Positions 34,052 through 44,992 of a stretch of 64,000 nt of DNA are shown here, piece after piece. Below the pieces are notes generated by a model that was not told the origin of the DNA, searched no databases, and was given only the letters and a program-made list of their open reading frames with translations. This DNA comes from Microdochium bolleyi (Eukaryota > Ascomycota > Sordariomycetes > Xylariales > Microdochiaceae). The position numbers were made by a program, and so were the translations under genes. The first letter of the stretch is position 1. The number at the start of each line of letters is the position of its first letter. The DNA lies in assembly GCA_001566295.1 (NCBI GenBank), contig KQ964258.1:124001-188000 (forward strand), written 5' to 3'.

Positions 34052-35126
34052 AATCCTTGATTCTTTCATTTTTGCATATTTTGCACTCGGGCTCGGCAGA
34101 CGGATCTTGTCTCCTACCTGTTTCTTCATCTCTTTTCCTTCTCCGAGTCAGGATCTGACTTGTCCGCGTTGTGCTCGCGCCGCTGTGAGGCAGATCCCAC
34201 ATTTACAGAGAGATGGTTTGGTCTCGATTGCATGGGAACAGAGGATCTACAGAGTTTGCAACACTACAATAATACGTCCAGCCCTACCGCAAGCCACACG
34301 CAACCGCAACCTTGCAGCCGCTGGATGCGCGTCTAGAGCAACACGGGTGATATTCCTGGAAGCACTCGAGGCGTGGGAGTTGCCGCGCCCCGGTTTTCGA
34401 GATGCCCGGGGCCAATCGGGTGTTGTAGAATCCGGGTGCCTGGCTTCGACGAGACCGGCAACCACAGACACAGCCAAGAGCGCCCAGGTGGGCAAGCGTA
34501 CCCCAAAAAAGGTGAGAGCTGGTGTCTTCTTTGCCTGCTTTGCCCAATCAATGGGCTGGGTAACCTGCTGCCTGGCATCGGGGACGGTCTGGAGCAGTGT
34601 CTAGTGGCCACGGACGGGTGCCCTTGGCCGACCTTGGAAACACGACGAGATGCCCGACGTAGGTGCCTGGCACGGGACACGAGGAGATCGGCGGGCTCGT
34701 GGACCTCTCACTGAGACAGGACGTTGATTCCCGATATGGGGGCAGAATTGCATCCGGAGGGAATGTGTGTGCCGGCACGCCGGGGACCACGCGGGTATCA
34801 GCTCGATGTGCTATCATGCAACCATTGGCCAATGAAGATCAACAACCCCCAGATATAAATCGTGCTCCCCGTCTGCAAGTCAACAACATCTCTGCTTGGT
34901 ACTTGCCCGCTAAGCTCTCTCTCTTTCTCACGACCTTGCCAACAGCCTCGACCCCGAACATCGCTCGTTTTAAGAAGGTCCGTCCGATGCTCATCAAGAG
35001 AAAAGCAATGAACTCGTATCACAAGACAGATTTTGGTGAGTCCTCATTCACCAACAGCCAGTACTTTGTAGTCCCCCTCAAGATACCAGCCATCTGATAC
35101 CACCTCCTTCCACAACAACAGACAAC
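34052..35126. other. Intergenic region and LITAF-gene promoter
   Basis: No independent gene is supported. ATTGGCCAAT at 34824-34833 is a palindromic CCAAT box, and TATAAA is at 34854-34859. A GTGAGT donor at 35036 and an AG at 35120-35121 could bound an 86-bp intron. If used, an upstream exon starting at ATG 34987 or 35008 joins in frame to the LITAF protein. Confidence 0.5.
34069..34073 (+). terminator. RNA polymerase III terminator (T5)
   Basis: Five T follow the tRNA 3' end by 17 nt, the expected Pol III stop. Confidence 0.75.
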
Positions 35127-35833
35127 ATGTCCGACCAAACCCGCGCCGGCGACGTTCCCCAATCCGGCTCTCCTCCGCCTTTCATTACTACTTCCCCGGC
35201 CCTCGCGCCCGGCCACCACAACATGTACCAGCAGCCGAGCAACTGCTGCACCACGGTCCACCACCATCACCACAGCGGCGCCGGGGCGCCACCTCACCCC
35301 GTGACGGCCGCCGCCGGGGGCGTGAACCCGTGGTACGCCGAGCCCCCGCGGCTGTACGGCAACGTCGTGCCCACGCCGCTGCTGCAGCGGCACCCGGCGC
35401 TCGTGCAGTGCCCGGGGTGCAGGGACATTGCCGTCACGTCGGTGCGGCACGTGCAGGGAAAGGGCACGCAGTAAGTCCTTCTGCACTTCTATACTCAGCC
35501 ATACCGTGCAAAGAACAGGTCTCTGTTCATATACCCTACTCCCTCGCGGCTCTTGTGAAGCTTCCTACTTGCCTTCAGTACGTAGGGGCTACTCACATTC
35601 ACTGCCCTAATTCATCCCTCAGCTTCGCTTCCTTTCTGATCCCAGGCGGCTGACCCATGTATGCAAAAACCAACAGCTGGATGGCCACCTTCTTCTTCGT
35701 CTTCACCGTCGTCGGCACCTGGATCCCCTACGCGTCGAACCACTTCAAGAACGCCGAGCACTCGTGCTCCCGGTGCGGCCGGGTCCTCGCCGTGCAGCGC
35801 TTCGGCGGGGGCACGAAGGCTGTGCTGATGTAG
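35127..35833 (+). CDS. LITAF-domain membrane-associated zinc protein
   Basis: Exons are 35127-35470 and 35677-35833, 166 residues. The 206-bp intron has a GTAAGT donor and a CTGAC branch point 22 nt before the acceptor CAACAG. The first 75 residues are Pro/His/Gly-rich and disordered, with five consecutive histidines at 45-49. The LITAF domain (PF10601) follows. Cys95 and Cys98 lie in QCPGC, then THWMATFFFVF begins a hydrophobic segment (about 116-134) that dips into the membrane. Cys145 and Cys148 in HSCSRCG complete the zinc site. In animals such proteins sit on the cytosolic face of endosomes and lysosomes; fungal roles are poorly known. The splice was chosen because it yields the family-typical Thr-His-Trp sequence. 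An extra N-terminal exon from 34987 is possible. Confidence 0.85.
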
Positions 35834-36620
35834 GAAGGGGGATGTGACATGGCGATATCCTTCCGCACGTGGGTTAGGCTCGGGCAGGAGTTGTTCTATT
35901 TGAGGAAAAGGGGGTGGAGCGTTGATTACAGAGAACGTGTGGTGTTTTCCAAGGCACGTGGAGCGCATGGTGTATGCGAATGACTTGCAGGTCACACCGC
36001 TGAGCTGTACCTGATTTTGTTTATCATGGCGAATTGACAAACTCTTGTTCAAGATGAAAGTTTACAATCAATACGAGACAGGGTCGAGAGCTGCCTCCGT
36101 TTCGTCGATGGGTTCAGAATTGTCCAATGCTATACCGTGTATCCTCAGCCTGACTTTTCGAAGTGTGTGCCATTGACCGATCCAACTGGCTATTGTATGG
36201 GTTCGACCAGGTTCGAAGAGTTCTTGTGGGATCGACTCGGGACTACAATTGGCCCGTCAAGGCGGTCTCCGAGGGTCATTGGGGGTTATCTCCTTCGGAC
36301 CGGGACTACTCTAGCTCCTCCTAGGGAAATAAGGGTGTCGTTAACTCCGGCCAACCCCGACTTCCATGCCCCTTCAACCAGTTGGGTGGAAGGGATGCCT
36401 CCCCCGTCGTGGTGGAGAAGTTATTGTGCATCTTACGCGGTAAAGATCGAGGAACTATCTCCATTCGGCAAGGAATCGGGCTTGCAAGGTTTATACTGGC
36501 TAGCTTTACTATAAGTACCTCGAACCTCTCCTCCTCACTTAGCCTTTCCTACCCCGCGACACGATACACCACGCCTGTGCAACAAAAAACATCTCCAATA
36601 TCTCGTCCTAGTATATCGCA
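35834..36620. other. Intergenic region, SDR promoter
   Basis: No supported gene. It contains the 3' flank of the LITAF gene and the leader of the dehydrogenase gene. Confidence 0.5.
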
Positions 36621-37661
36621 ATGGGTGATACTAGCAAGGTCGTCCTCATCACCGGAGGCAAGTTCTGACTTGGCCCGCCAATTCTTATTTGAGCAGATCC
36701 CACGAGAACAACTTTGACACTGACTCCCTATCAACCAGGCAACACGGGCATCGGCTACGAGGTGGCCAAAGCCCTCGCCGCCTCGCCCACCGCCTACAGA
36801 ATCATCATCGGCTGCCGCGACACGGCCAAGGGCGACGCCGCGGTCTCCCGCCTCACGACCGAGCTCCCCAGCCCGACGGCGTCCTCCTTCGCGGTGGTCC
36901 AGTGCGACCTCACGTCCGACGCGTCCCTCGAGGCCGCGGCCGCCACGCTGGCCCGCCAATTCGACCGGATCGACGCGCTCGTCAACAACGCCGGCGCCGC
37001 GCCGGACATGCAGACCCGGCCGGACCCGGCCACGGGGGTGCCCTCCGCGGCCGCCCTGCGCAAGGGCTACAACGAGACCTGGGACGTCAACGTGACGGGC
37101 ACGCACATCCTCACGACGCTCCTCGTGCCCCTGTTACTCCGCTCGCCGGACCCGCGCCTGCTCTTCCTGACCAGCGGCACGGCCTCGCTCGCCGAGACGG
37201 AGCGCCGCGACGGGCCCATGTTCGCGAGGATCAACGCGGCCCCCGAGGACAAAGGGTGGCCGAAGAAGGTCCCGAACCCGGGGATGCCGCTCTCGGGAAT
37301 GCCCTCGGCGTACCGCGCGGCCAAAGTCGGCCTGAACATGCTGATGCGCGAGTGGGCCCGCGTGCTGCACGTCGACGGCGTCAAGGTGTGGTCCATCTCG
37401 CCGGGCTTTCTCGCCACGGGCCTGGGCGGCGCGGGGGCCGATATTCTGCGCAAGGTGAGTTTCGTTCATTGCCTTTTTTTTTTCTTGGACATTTTGTGTG
37501 TGCCTGGCGCGGTGTTGGCTGACAATGTGATGATTCTGGTCGGCTAGATTGGGGCTGGAGAGCCGCACAAGGGCGGCGAGTTCATCCGCGACGTCATCGA
37601 GGGCAAGCGGGATGGGGATGCCGGCAAGGCTATCCGTGTAGACTCGGTCCAGGCGTTCTGA
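36621..37661 (+). CDS. Short-chain dehydrogenase/reductase
   Basis: NAD(P)-dependent oxidoreductase, 288 residues. Exons are 36621-36657, 36739-37454 and 37548-37661. The first intron (81 bp) is a GC-AG intron, with exon AG followed by GCAAGT; a GT donor cannot restore the frame there. The second is 93 bp with GTGAGT. The Rossmann motif is TGGNTGIG (residues 11-18), NNAG is at 95-98, the catalytic serine is near 158 (LTSGTAS), and Tyr204/Lys208 lie in YRAAK. The length and motif set are those of classical SDRs. Arg38 and Lys43 after the second strand (GCRDTAK) suggest NADPH preference. The substrate cannot be told. It lies 2.4 kb from the P450 gene on the other strand, but no synthase that would make a biosynthetic cluster is present. 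Confidence 0.92.
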
Positions 37662-38845
37662 CGGACCTTGCAGCAGAGTTGGTCGTGCCACACCGGCAGT
37701 GCTTGTTGACGGGGTTGTAGCTCTAAGATACATGCATGCGGTGTTGCCCACGTTGTATGACGGATTATTAGGGACTGATTACATACCCATGTTCGATGGC
37801 TTCGGGGAATGGGGCATATCAAGAAATAGAAAAAAAGAGCCAGATGTGCACGGAAAACCTTATGGTGCAAGTGAAATAGTCCAGTGGACTAGTGGGGGAT
37901 GGTATCAAGATGTCGAGAATTCTCAATAACACGATGAGATACGCCACCCAGCCCCATATCTTGATGATCGGCAATAGAGTCATTGTACACTACTATATTG
38001 GCGTAAGGATGGCGTTTTGAGAGACCAGAACTGTTCTTGCCTTGGTCCTTCTCTTGAATATACCCCATGCCGGCCCCGAAAGGTGCTTTTTTCGAGGACA
38101 TAAGTCGTGCCTGAAAGGTATTTGCGGTGGCTCCTTTGTACTAGAATGGTAACACGTCTGGCCCCGACGAACTCGATCAAGGCCACCAAACTCTACCGAC
38201 CTCTGGAGAGCCATAGCTTTTGTCAATGCTATGGGCCCTATAGCGAATTCGTCTACTGGCCCGCCCTGACATGGTACCCTGGGAAGAATTCACACGACAG
38301 AAAATCGAAAACGCGCAGAGGGACGTCTGTCTCCAGTCCTTATGTCCAAGCCTCCTCGCTGCGGAGTATCCATGCTCTAACCATAATCGACTTCGAGATT
38401 CCTCGAAACGACATTCAGTGGATATGAGTAAGACCAGTAATCATACATGAGGAAAGAAATTCTCACATCGACAGGTTTCTGCCCCGAGATACAGGTTTGG
38501 CAGCCCGTATTTACTAGCAGATTTATGCACACATGGATGGCATGTTTGGTTCCAAGATATCATTGTTTTTCATGAAAATTCGTAAGTCCGGGTCATCAAG
38601 TAATGCCAACATCTGTACCAAAGCGAGATGAAGCTGCCGAGAAACAAACAAACCCAACAAAAATGTCAAAAAGAAAAGTGCAGCGTGAACGCTCTGATCC
38701 CATCCAACCTATCCAAGTCAAACCCTCCCATTTAAACGCCCTCGCGTAGCCGTCGGCAAAGGGGGCACCACCCGGCGCCGCGCATGGGACTTCCCCCCTC
38801 TCAGCCCTGCGCCGTCAAGATGCACGTCCATGTATATGCGCGCGC

Positions 38846-38876
<31 letters not shown>

Positions 38877-38904
38877 TACCTGTGCGCCATGTCCCATTTT
38901 GTTC
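37662..38904. other. Intergenic region
   Basis: No supported gene. A tRNA-like fragment (see rejected items) lies near 38130, and a long alternating purine-pyrimidine tract lies near the right end. Confidence 0.5.
38829..38879. repeat. 51-bp alternating purine-pyrimidine tract, (CG)n(TG)n
   Basis: Strictly alternating bases: a short TA part, then about 12 CG steps, then about 9 TG steps. It is one of the strongest sequence types for left-handed Z-DNA and is prone to slippage. It lies 26 bp beyond the stop of the small gene, in its 3' region. Confidence 0.9.
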
Positions 38905-39267
38905 TCACCGCGCACCGCCAACAGACCACAGCTTCTCCATGATGGGATCGTGCACGACGCCATCGACCCTCTGGCCCTGCTGGTGCTGCTGGTTCTGCGC
39001 AGCACCACCAGCGGCCTGCGCCGCGGACACGGCGCTGCTGGCCGCATTCATCGTCGACCGCCCAAAGGACCAGAGCTTCTCCATGATCGGGTCCATCACG
39101 CTGCCGCCGCTCGCTGCCTCTGATGTTCGCTCCGGGGACTGCGCGGGGGCGGTCGTGCTGAGCAGTCTAGCCGGGACGGCGGCGGCGGAGGAGCGGCCCA
39201 GGGAGCGCGGTGCGGCTGCGGCTGTGGCGGCCATGCGCGCGGTGCGGGAGCGGAGAGCGGATGACAT
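38905..39267 (-). CDS. Small, probably mitochondrial protein with a duplicated motif
   Basis: A 120-residue protein from the ATG at 39267. Residues 1-45 are rich in Arg, Ala and Ser with no acidic residue (MSSALRSRTARM...), and contain RLLSTTAP. This is the pattern of a mitochondrial presequence with a cleavage site. The mature part holds the segment DPIMEKLWSFG and, about 50 residues later, DPIMEKLWSVG at the C-terminus. An Ala/Gln/Ser-rich linker joins them. I do not recognise a family. A longer frame upstream to 39333 adds low-complexity Thr/Pro sequence and was not used. The last codons run into CG|GTGAGA, which resembles a splice donor, so a further exon cannot be ruled out. The repeated motif and the targeting pattern are the main support that this is coding. 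Confidence 0.6.
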   Translation of the reverse strand: MSSALRSRTARMAATAAAAPRSLGRSSAAAVPARLLSTTAPAQSPERTSEAASGGSVMDPIMEKLWSFGRSTMNAASSAVSAAQAAGGAAQNQQHQQGQRVDGVVHDPIMEKLWSVGGAR

Positions 39268-40034
39268 TGTTGATATATGTGTTGTTGTAGTTTGTGGGTA
39301 AAGTGGTGTTGATGTTGGTGTGTCTGTGTGCAAGTGTATGTATGTTTGGCTTGCAGATGGCGATGCCGACGTTGGTGTTGATGAGCGTGGATGTATGTTG
39401 AGTGCACCTGGTTAGAGGAGTCTGCCGTGTGCGGCGTATCTGTCGGTGGAATAATATATATGTATATATATATGTATATGTGCTGGTGACGACTGCAACG
39501 AACGTCCAGAGAGGAAGAGGGGGGAGGGCATTCCCGGATCTTTAAATCGGCATCACCCTGCCTTCCTCCCTCCATATCCCCGAGTGCCATGTCCCCGGCG
39601 CATGCGGAGGTGCAAGCACACAGTAACATCGAAACCCCGTTTGCCCGAGTCGGGCCAGCCCAGACTGCACTGATCCGGAACATTCGATGCGGTATCGGGG
39701 CGGGCGGCGGTGCCATCGGGCGAGCGGAAGTTTACGGGCCAGCCAGCCAGCCACCAGGCCCAGATTGAACCCCCCCCCCCCCAAGCCGAGCCTGCCAGCC
39801 GGGCCGGGGTTTCCTGGGGTAAGACAGTGGGGTAGATGCACCCCTCGCCGGCCTGTGACGACGGCCATGTCGTACGACTGTGTCTATTACAAGGTCATTA
39901 AGTAATTAGGGAAACAATGTACACGAATGGTGACAACGCCTGCGTCTACCGCCTGCGTCTCCAAAAGTCTCACACGACAACTGACAAAACACCGCCAATA
40001 TGCATACAACAACCAACGACATACCCTCAGGGTA
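39268..40034. other. Intergenic region with AT repeat and C13 tract
   Basis: An alternating TA/TG tract at 39454-39483 and a run of thirteen C at 39770-39782 are the only marked features. The left part is the promoter of the small gene. No further gene is supported. Confidence 0.55.
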
Positions 40035-41840
40035 TCACTTGTCCAGCCCCGCCACCGTGTACGGCGTCTTGCGCCGGCGCACCTCAATCGTTGCCTTCAT
40101 CGGCGGCAGCGCCACGCTGCCCAGCCAATCCGTCTTGGGCCGCTCCGTGAGCGGCTTGATGTCGTAGTTGAGCAGCAGGTTTGCAAAGATCATCTTGAGC
40201 TCCTGTCCGACAAAGAACCGGCCGGGACTACACAGCAACGCGACGTACAAGTCAGCAGACCGACCACAAACAAATACCACGGCACCAGCAAAAGAGCACA
40301 ACAGAGAAAAGTCTCGCTTACCAGGCATGTCTCCCGTGGCTGAAGGCCAGGTGGGTGTCGCTCGTCGTTGTCAGCCCCGTCTTCTTGAGCTGCACCACGT
40401 CGGCCGCGCCATTCGTCTCGGCAAGCATGTTCTCCCGCGTCCGCGAGTATCGGAATGGGTCGTAGACATCCGGCTTCGCGTGGATCGCCGGGTCCTTGTG
40501 CACACTGAACAGGTTCAGCTTGATGACCGTCCCCTGCGGCGCGTGCCATCCCTCGACCTCGTTGGTCACACCCTCTGGCGCAACCACCATGCGCTCCGTC
40601 AGCGTCAGCGCGAACGTGCTGAAGCGCTGGCTCTCCCGGATCGCGCTGTCCAGCTGGTGCAGCCGGAATAAGCCCTCTTTCGTCCACTGACCTCCTTCCT
40701 CGGCAAACACCTGCGCTGCTTCACGTCTGAGAGTGTCTACCGCGCCCAGGCTGGGGTCCGTCGACATGAGGTCGATGATCATGTACATGCAGGTAATGGT
40801 CGTCGTGTGGATGGCGGCAAACTCGATGGGCAGGATCCGCTTGGCAATGTTGTCCGGCTGCAGCTCGACTATGTTGTTCTCCGCCTTAGCCGCCTTGATG
40901 ACCCACGTGATGAAGTCTTCCGGCTCCTGCCATTTCTCGTATGCGGGATCGTGCGCTTCCTTGCGTGCCATGTCGTGCAGCCGCTGCCTGATGAGCGGAA
41001 GCGTGATCTCGGCCCCTCTCTTGTAGTGTCGTCGATTAGGTATGCTGACCAGCGGTCCCACGATCGGGTGCATGAACTTTGGCAAGAAGTCGAGCACGAA
41101 GCAGTTCATGATGATGGCGTCGACGAAGTGCACCATGTGCTTCAGGAGGGCCGGGTCTCGATTGATTCCTGGCCCGAGGATGACGCGATTCGTCACCCGC
41201 GTCAGCATGTCGAGTGATACCGCCCATACGTTGAGCGTCTTCCAGTTGTCCGTGTCACAGCCGAGCGCCGTGTCCATCGCCGCCTGGACCTCCTTCCATA
41301 TGTCGGGCGTGAGATTGTGCAGGGCCCTGTTGAGGTAACGGTGTACCACACGCAGCGGGAAGTCGTAGCCCAGAGCTGGGTCTACCGGAAAGCTGTACTT
41401 GCTGTGAAGCAGCGTGTTCTGGGCCTCTGTGGCACCCAGCACGTTGTCCGGCAGCCCCAAGAGCCATGAGGTCTGCGATCGAGGCACGATAAGGTGTGCT
41501 GGCCGAGCGGCTGCCGAGGGGACCATGAAGGTACGGTCTTGTTTTGAATGCTTCGCAATGCCGTCAGTCATGGAGGCGATGCAGGGAGGCGACGGGCGGG
41601 ACGTACCTCTTCATAGCCGCGCTGGAGCCAGTACATGTAATGGAAGCACAAGGAGAAGTAATTGCGGACGGTGCCGATCGGACCTGGAGCATGTCCGACG
41701 CGCGGCACCGAGGGGGGCAGCTTGGGCTTTCTGAGAATCTCGACGATGACGAGCGCTGCGAAGACAAGAGTGATGAAGAGCCATGCCTTGAGCGTGAAGC
41801 ACAGGTCCAGGAGCCCTAGGAAGAGGCCCGGGCCGGCCAT
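40035..41840 (-). CDS. Cytochrome P450 monooxygenase
   Basis: Membrane-anchored microsomal haem-thiolate oxygenase, 551 residues. Minus-strand exons are 41840-41607, 41550-40322 and 40227-40035. The introns are 56 bp (GTACGT, CTGAC branch) and 94 bp (GTAAGC). A hydrophobic anchor spans about residues 18-36 and is followed by the proline hinge LPPSVP. The I-helix oxygen-binding region reads FAAIHTTT (322-329). ExxR is Glu384-Arg387 in ESQR, and the haem loop FSHGRHACPG puts the cysteine ligand at 488, with its codon split by the second intron. The C-terminal segment after the loop and the KQDRTF entry near residue 81 resemble the ent-kaurene oxidase-like (CYP68/CYP503-type) fungal P450s; that subfamily placement is tentative. 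No terpene cyclase, PKS or NRPS gene is nearby. Confidence 0.94.
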
Positions 41841-44800
41841 GGTGGTGTGGTGGTGATCCGGGGCTGAGACCGGGTGCGGCGGGCCAAGATGATCGTCGCC
41901 GGCGGGTCGCACGGTTCATGCAGCAGTCACACAGGCAGCGCCTAGCGGTCCAGACGAGGTTGGCCAGACTAGATTGCGCAGCCGAACAAGCGCCTATGAG
42001 AGACTGCTGAGCTGCTGGGGTTTGGTCGAGAGGATTGCTCGCGCGGCTTGCTCGGGAGGGGTGATGTTGGCAGCAGCAAGCAGAGACGGCCGTCGAAGTG
42101 GTGGAAAGCCGCTTAGGATATTTCTGGAGATGGCGGCCATGCCATGGCGGATCCGCTGGATGAGGCTAGCGCCGAGGAGAGGACAAACAATTGGCGAGAC
42201 CTGTGGCGCACGAGTGATGAAGTGGTGAGAGCCGTTGGGTTTTGTGAGAGTGGTGCCTCGGACGCAAGCGACGGCGATGGAGATGGGGAGGGGAGGGCAG
42301 GCCGGCAGGAATGAAGCGTGTGTCGCAGGAAGTGCCTGACACGGGACCAAGCTCGGACGCGGCTGCCGGGTTGCGTTCAGTTGGCGGAGGTTGCCGCGCC
42401 ACAGGCAGGTCAGAGGCAGCGAGGCAGCGGCGGACAGCGTGTCTGGCAAGGACCCCGAGGATCTGGCGGAGCACCTAGATGAAGCACCGTCGACTCGAGC
42501 GCGCCGGGGCCGGGTGAGGCGCAATGATGGTGCATTGTGGTGTGTGTGGTCTGGCTCCCATCCCAAACAGGGCAAGGCAAGGGCCCTTGCGGCAAGGGTC
42601 GCGTCCTTGACCTACAGGTACCCTCTGGAAGGTGCGCGGTGCTCCATACTCCGTCCCTACGGCCAAGCCGGCGGCAGCACGAAGCGCTCCAAGGCGTTCT
42701 CCGGCCCCCAACCGGACCCTGCAAGGCCATGCGCGGCCATGCGGGCCCTGCAGGCCATGCGGGCCCTGCAGGCCATGCAGGCCATGCAGGCCGCCGGCTG
42801 ATGACCCGTTCCTGGCACTCGCGGGCCTCCAGGCTGTTGTTGGTGGTGCTGTACGGCGCATGCAACATCGCCAACCGGTCCCCTGCGTCCCCAACCGCCG
42901 TTGTTGGCTCACGGGCAGGTCTTCCCGACGTTGCACTGCACAATGGCAGATGCCGCCTCTGGCTGGCACAGCCGGAACCACGGCCATGGCCACGCGGTCC
43001 AGAGACACCAGACCAGAAGAACATAGCTGGCGTCTCTTGGACATCCCATGGCTTCCTGTGCAGCGCAGACTTGTCGCGTCGAGCCAATGCCTGCCGCGAA
43101 GCCGCCGGTTCCATTTCCGGAACCACGCCACGTCTCTAAACCCTGGTCTCCAACGGCGTCCCGCAAAACTCTGACCGGTGCTGCAATGCAATGCACTGCA
43201 TGGATGCCTCTCGAAGCTCGCAGATCATCTCCGAGGCGTCAGCAGACACAGTCTTGTGCCGTGGCCCCCGGGTCCTGCGCGGTGACGATGCCTGCCAGGG
43301 ATCGAGGACCAGAGAGACCCCTGGCGTTGACCCTGGTCGTGTTGCCAGGTCCGGGGCCCAAGGCTGTGTTTCAGACAGCATGACGCCGTTCACGAATACC
43401 CGAGACATGCGTTCTAGTCCGATGCCTGGCAGGTCGTTTCGGGTTGCACCCGAGGCACCCTCGTCTGCTTCTAGCAAATGGATGTCAGGGCGACGCTTGG
43501 AGAGGCTGATTGGACCACGAGGCAAGACAGGGTTCCGCCCACAGGCCAATCAGCGGTTTCGACAGCAGACACAGACTCGTCGTGAGCATTCTTACTCCTG
43601 AGCAGCGAGACAATTAGGCGAGGTCTTGGTTGGGCATGGCCCTAAAATAGACCTCGAGCGTGTCCGCAAGTGGCATATCGATGGGGCCACTGCCCGCGGC
43701 GTGTTTGTTGGCTATGGCTAGTCGTTGCAGATATAGCAGAGCCGCCATATGTCATGCGTCCAGGCCAGCCCTTGTTTACCGGGTTTCGTATGCTGTCTTG
43801 CACGTGACAATATGAACTTGTTTTGTCATTGTTCTTAGGGGGGTTTACTCGGGCAAATCTCGCTCATGCCGAGTTGACGAAGCTTCGTCCTTTTGGTGAA
43901 GCTTCGCCTGCGCGCTTTTGCGGCGCCAGGGGCCGACAAGCACGTGTCGACACCCTCGACAACAAGCACCACTGTCGCACGATTCATCTGCCATTTCATT
44001 TCCTGCACGTCGATCTCGCGGGCACTACCCGGCCGGACCCCAGCTAGCTCGCTGCTGGCCGTCCAATGGATGTCTTCGTCCCTGTGTCGAGGTCTGCACT
44101 GGCGAGCCCGGCGGACCCATCCGGCCGTCTGGATTGCCGCGATCGTGGTGTGCTCGTGATTGTTTCCGTCCTCGATTGATCACAGGAGGAGTTTCTGTTT
44201 CGGCCAGGTCTGGACCCCGCAGAGCTGCTAGGCTGGATCGAGCGAGGCGCAATTGGCCAATCTCATGTCCGGCTCCGTCACCGAAGGGCCTTTGCTTGTG
44301 TCCTCATGGTACCTGCAGTAAGCGTAGGTATCGGGTTGTTGTCACGTCTGGACCCTTCCTAGGTAATATGATGGACGATGGGCATGCACGACAACCACTG
44401 ATTTCTGGTCCCACGAGCGTCCGCAGGAGAGCTCTAGGGTAGGTACGCGCGATGACGTTGCACAGTGGCAGAGCTGCAACCGTGCAAGGTGGGGTTCTGG
44501 TGGCCGCTCATGCCTGGGAAGAACAGCTCAGGCAGGCACACGCATTGCCCGCCAGGTTCAGGCACAGTACGATTGACAATCGAAGTGGATGATCATCCAG
44601 TACACATACGTCAGGCCAAGCCAGTCTCTCCAGTCTCACCAGTGACGAGGGCTCTCTGGCAGTCAGGAGCCTGCTTTACAACCCGCCACCGCAGGCACAA
44701 CAGCTTCATTTCAAGCTGCCTTGGCCTGGCCCTTCTGGCAGGCGACTGCGGGGTCTGCATACGCCATCAGGGTCCAGATCTCTCGATCAGAAGCCACACG

Positions 44801-44992
44801 GGGGTCATCCAGCGCCCGACGTCAACATCTCCCAGTTCCGCCCTGCCATCTTCCCTCCCTTCACCTCGTCGCTATTTCTCGCTGCATAGCTGTGCCCTTA
44901 GCCTCTTCCATTAGCGAGATTCTTCCATCGAGCCCCAGGACGCCGACTTCACGCCATCGCTAGGCATCCGCCTCCATCTGCCCACAACAACA
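41841..44992. other. 3.1-kb gap between divergent P450 and PLC genes
   Basis: No supported gene. Frames of up to 238 codons on both strands near 42.4-43.2 kb overlap each other and a 9-bp minisatellite, and show no domain. The ends must contain the P450 and phospholipase promoters; the region before 44993 is pyrimidine-rich. Confidence 0.5.
42735..42788. repeat. 9-bp minisatellite, six units
   Basis: Six tandem copies of GGCC[A/C]TGC[A/G]. The first four alternate as two 18-bp double units (GGCCATGCG GGCCCTGCA), followed by two GGCCATGCA. A further partial copy lies at 42725. Three-base periodicity keeps frames open on both strands, which explains the long spurious frames here. Confidence 0.9.

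Noticed and set aside
38129..38215. tRNA-like sequence: CTAGAATGGTAACACGTCTGG resembles a D arm of tRNA-Gln or a similar tRNA, with GGCTC/GAGCC ends
   Set aside because: No T arm with GTTCGA-type loop and no complete acceptor stem can be folded. At best it is a decayed fragment.
36621..41840. Secondary-metabolite gene cluster around the dehydrogenase and P450
   Set aside because: No polyketide synthase, peptide synthetase, terpene cyclase or prenyltransferase lies in the window, and the genes between are unrelated.
42410..43191. Overlapping frames of about 200-238 codons on both strands
   Set aside because: They owe their length to the 9-bp minisatellite, contain repeated Ala-Trp-Pro/Gly runs, and show no domain or splice logic.
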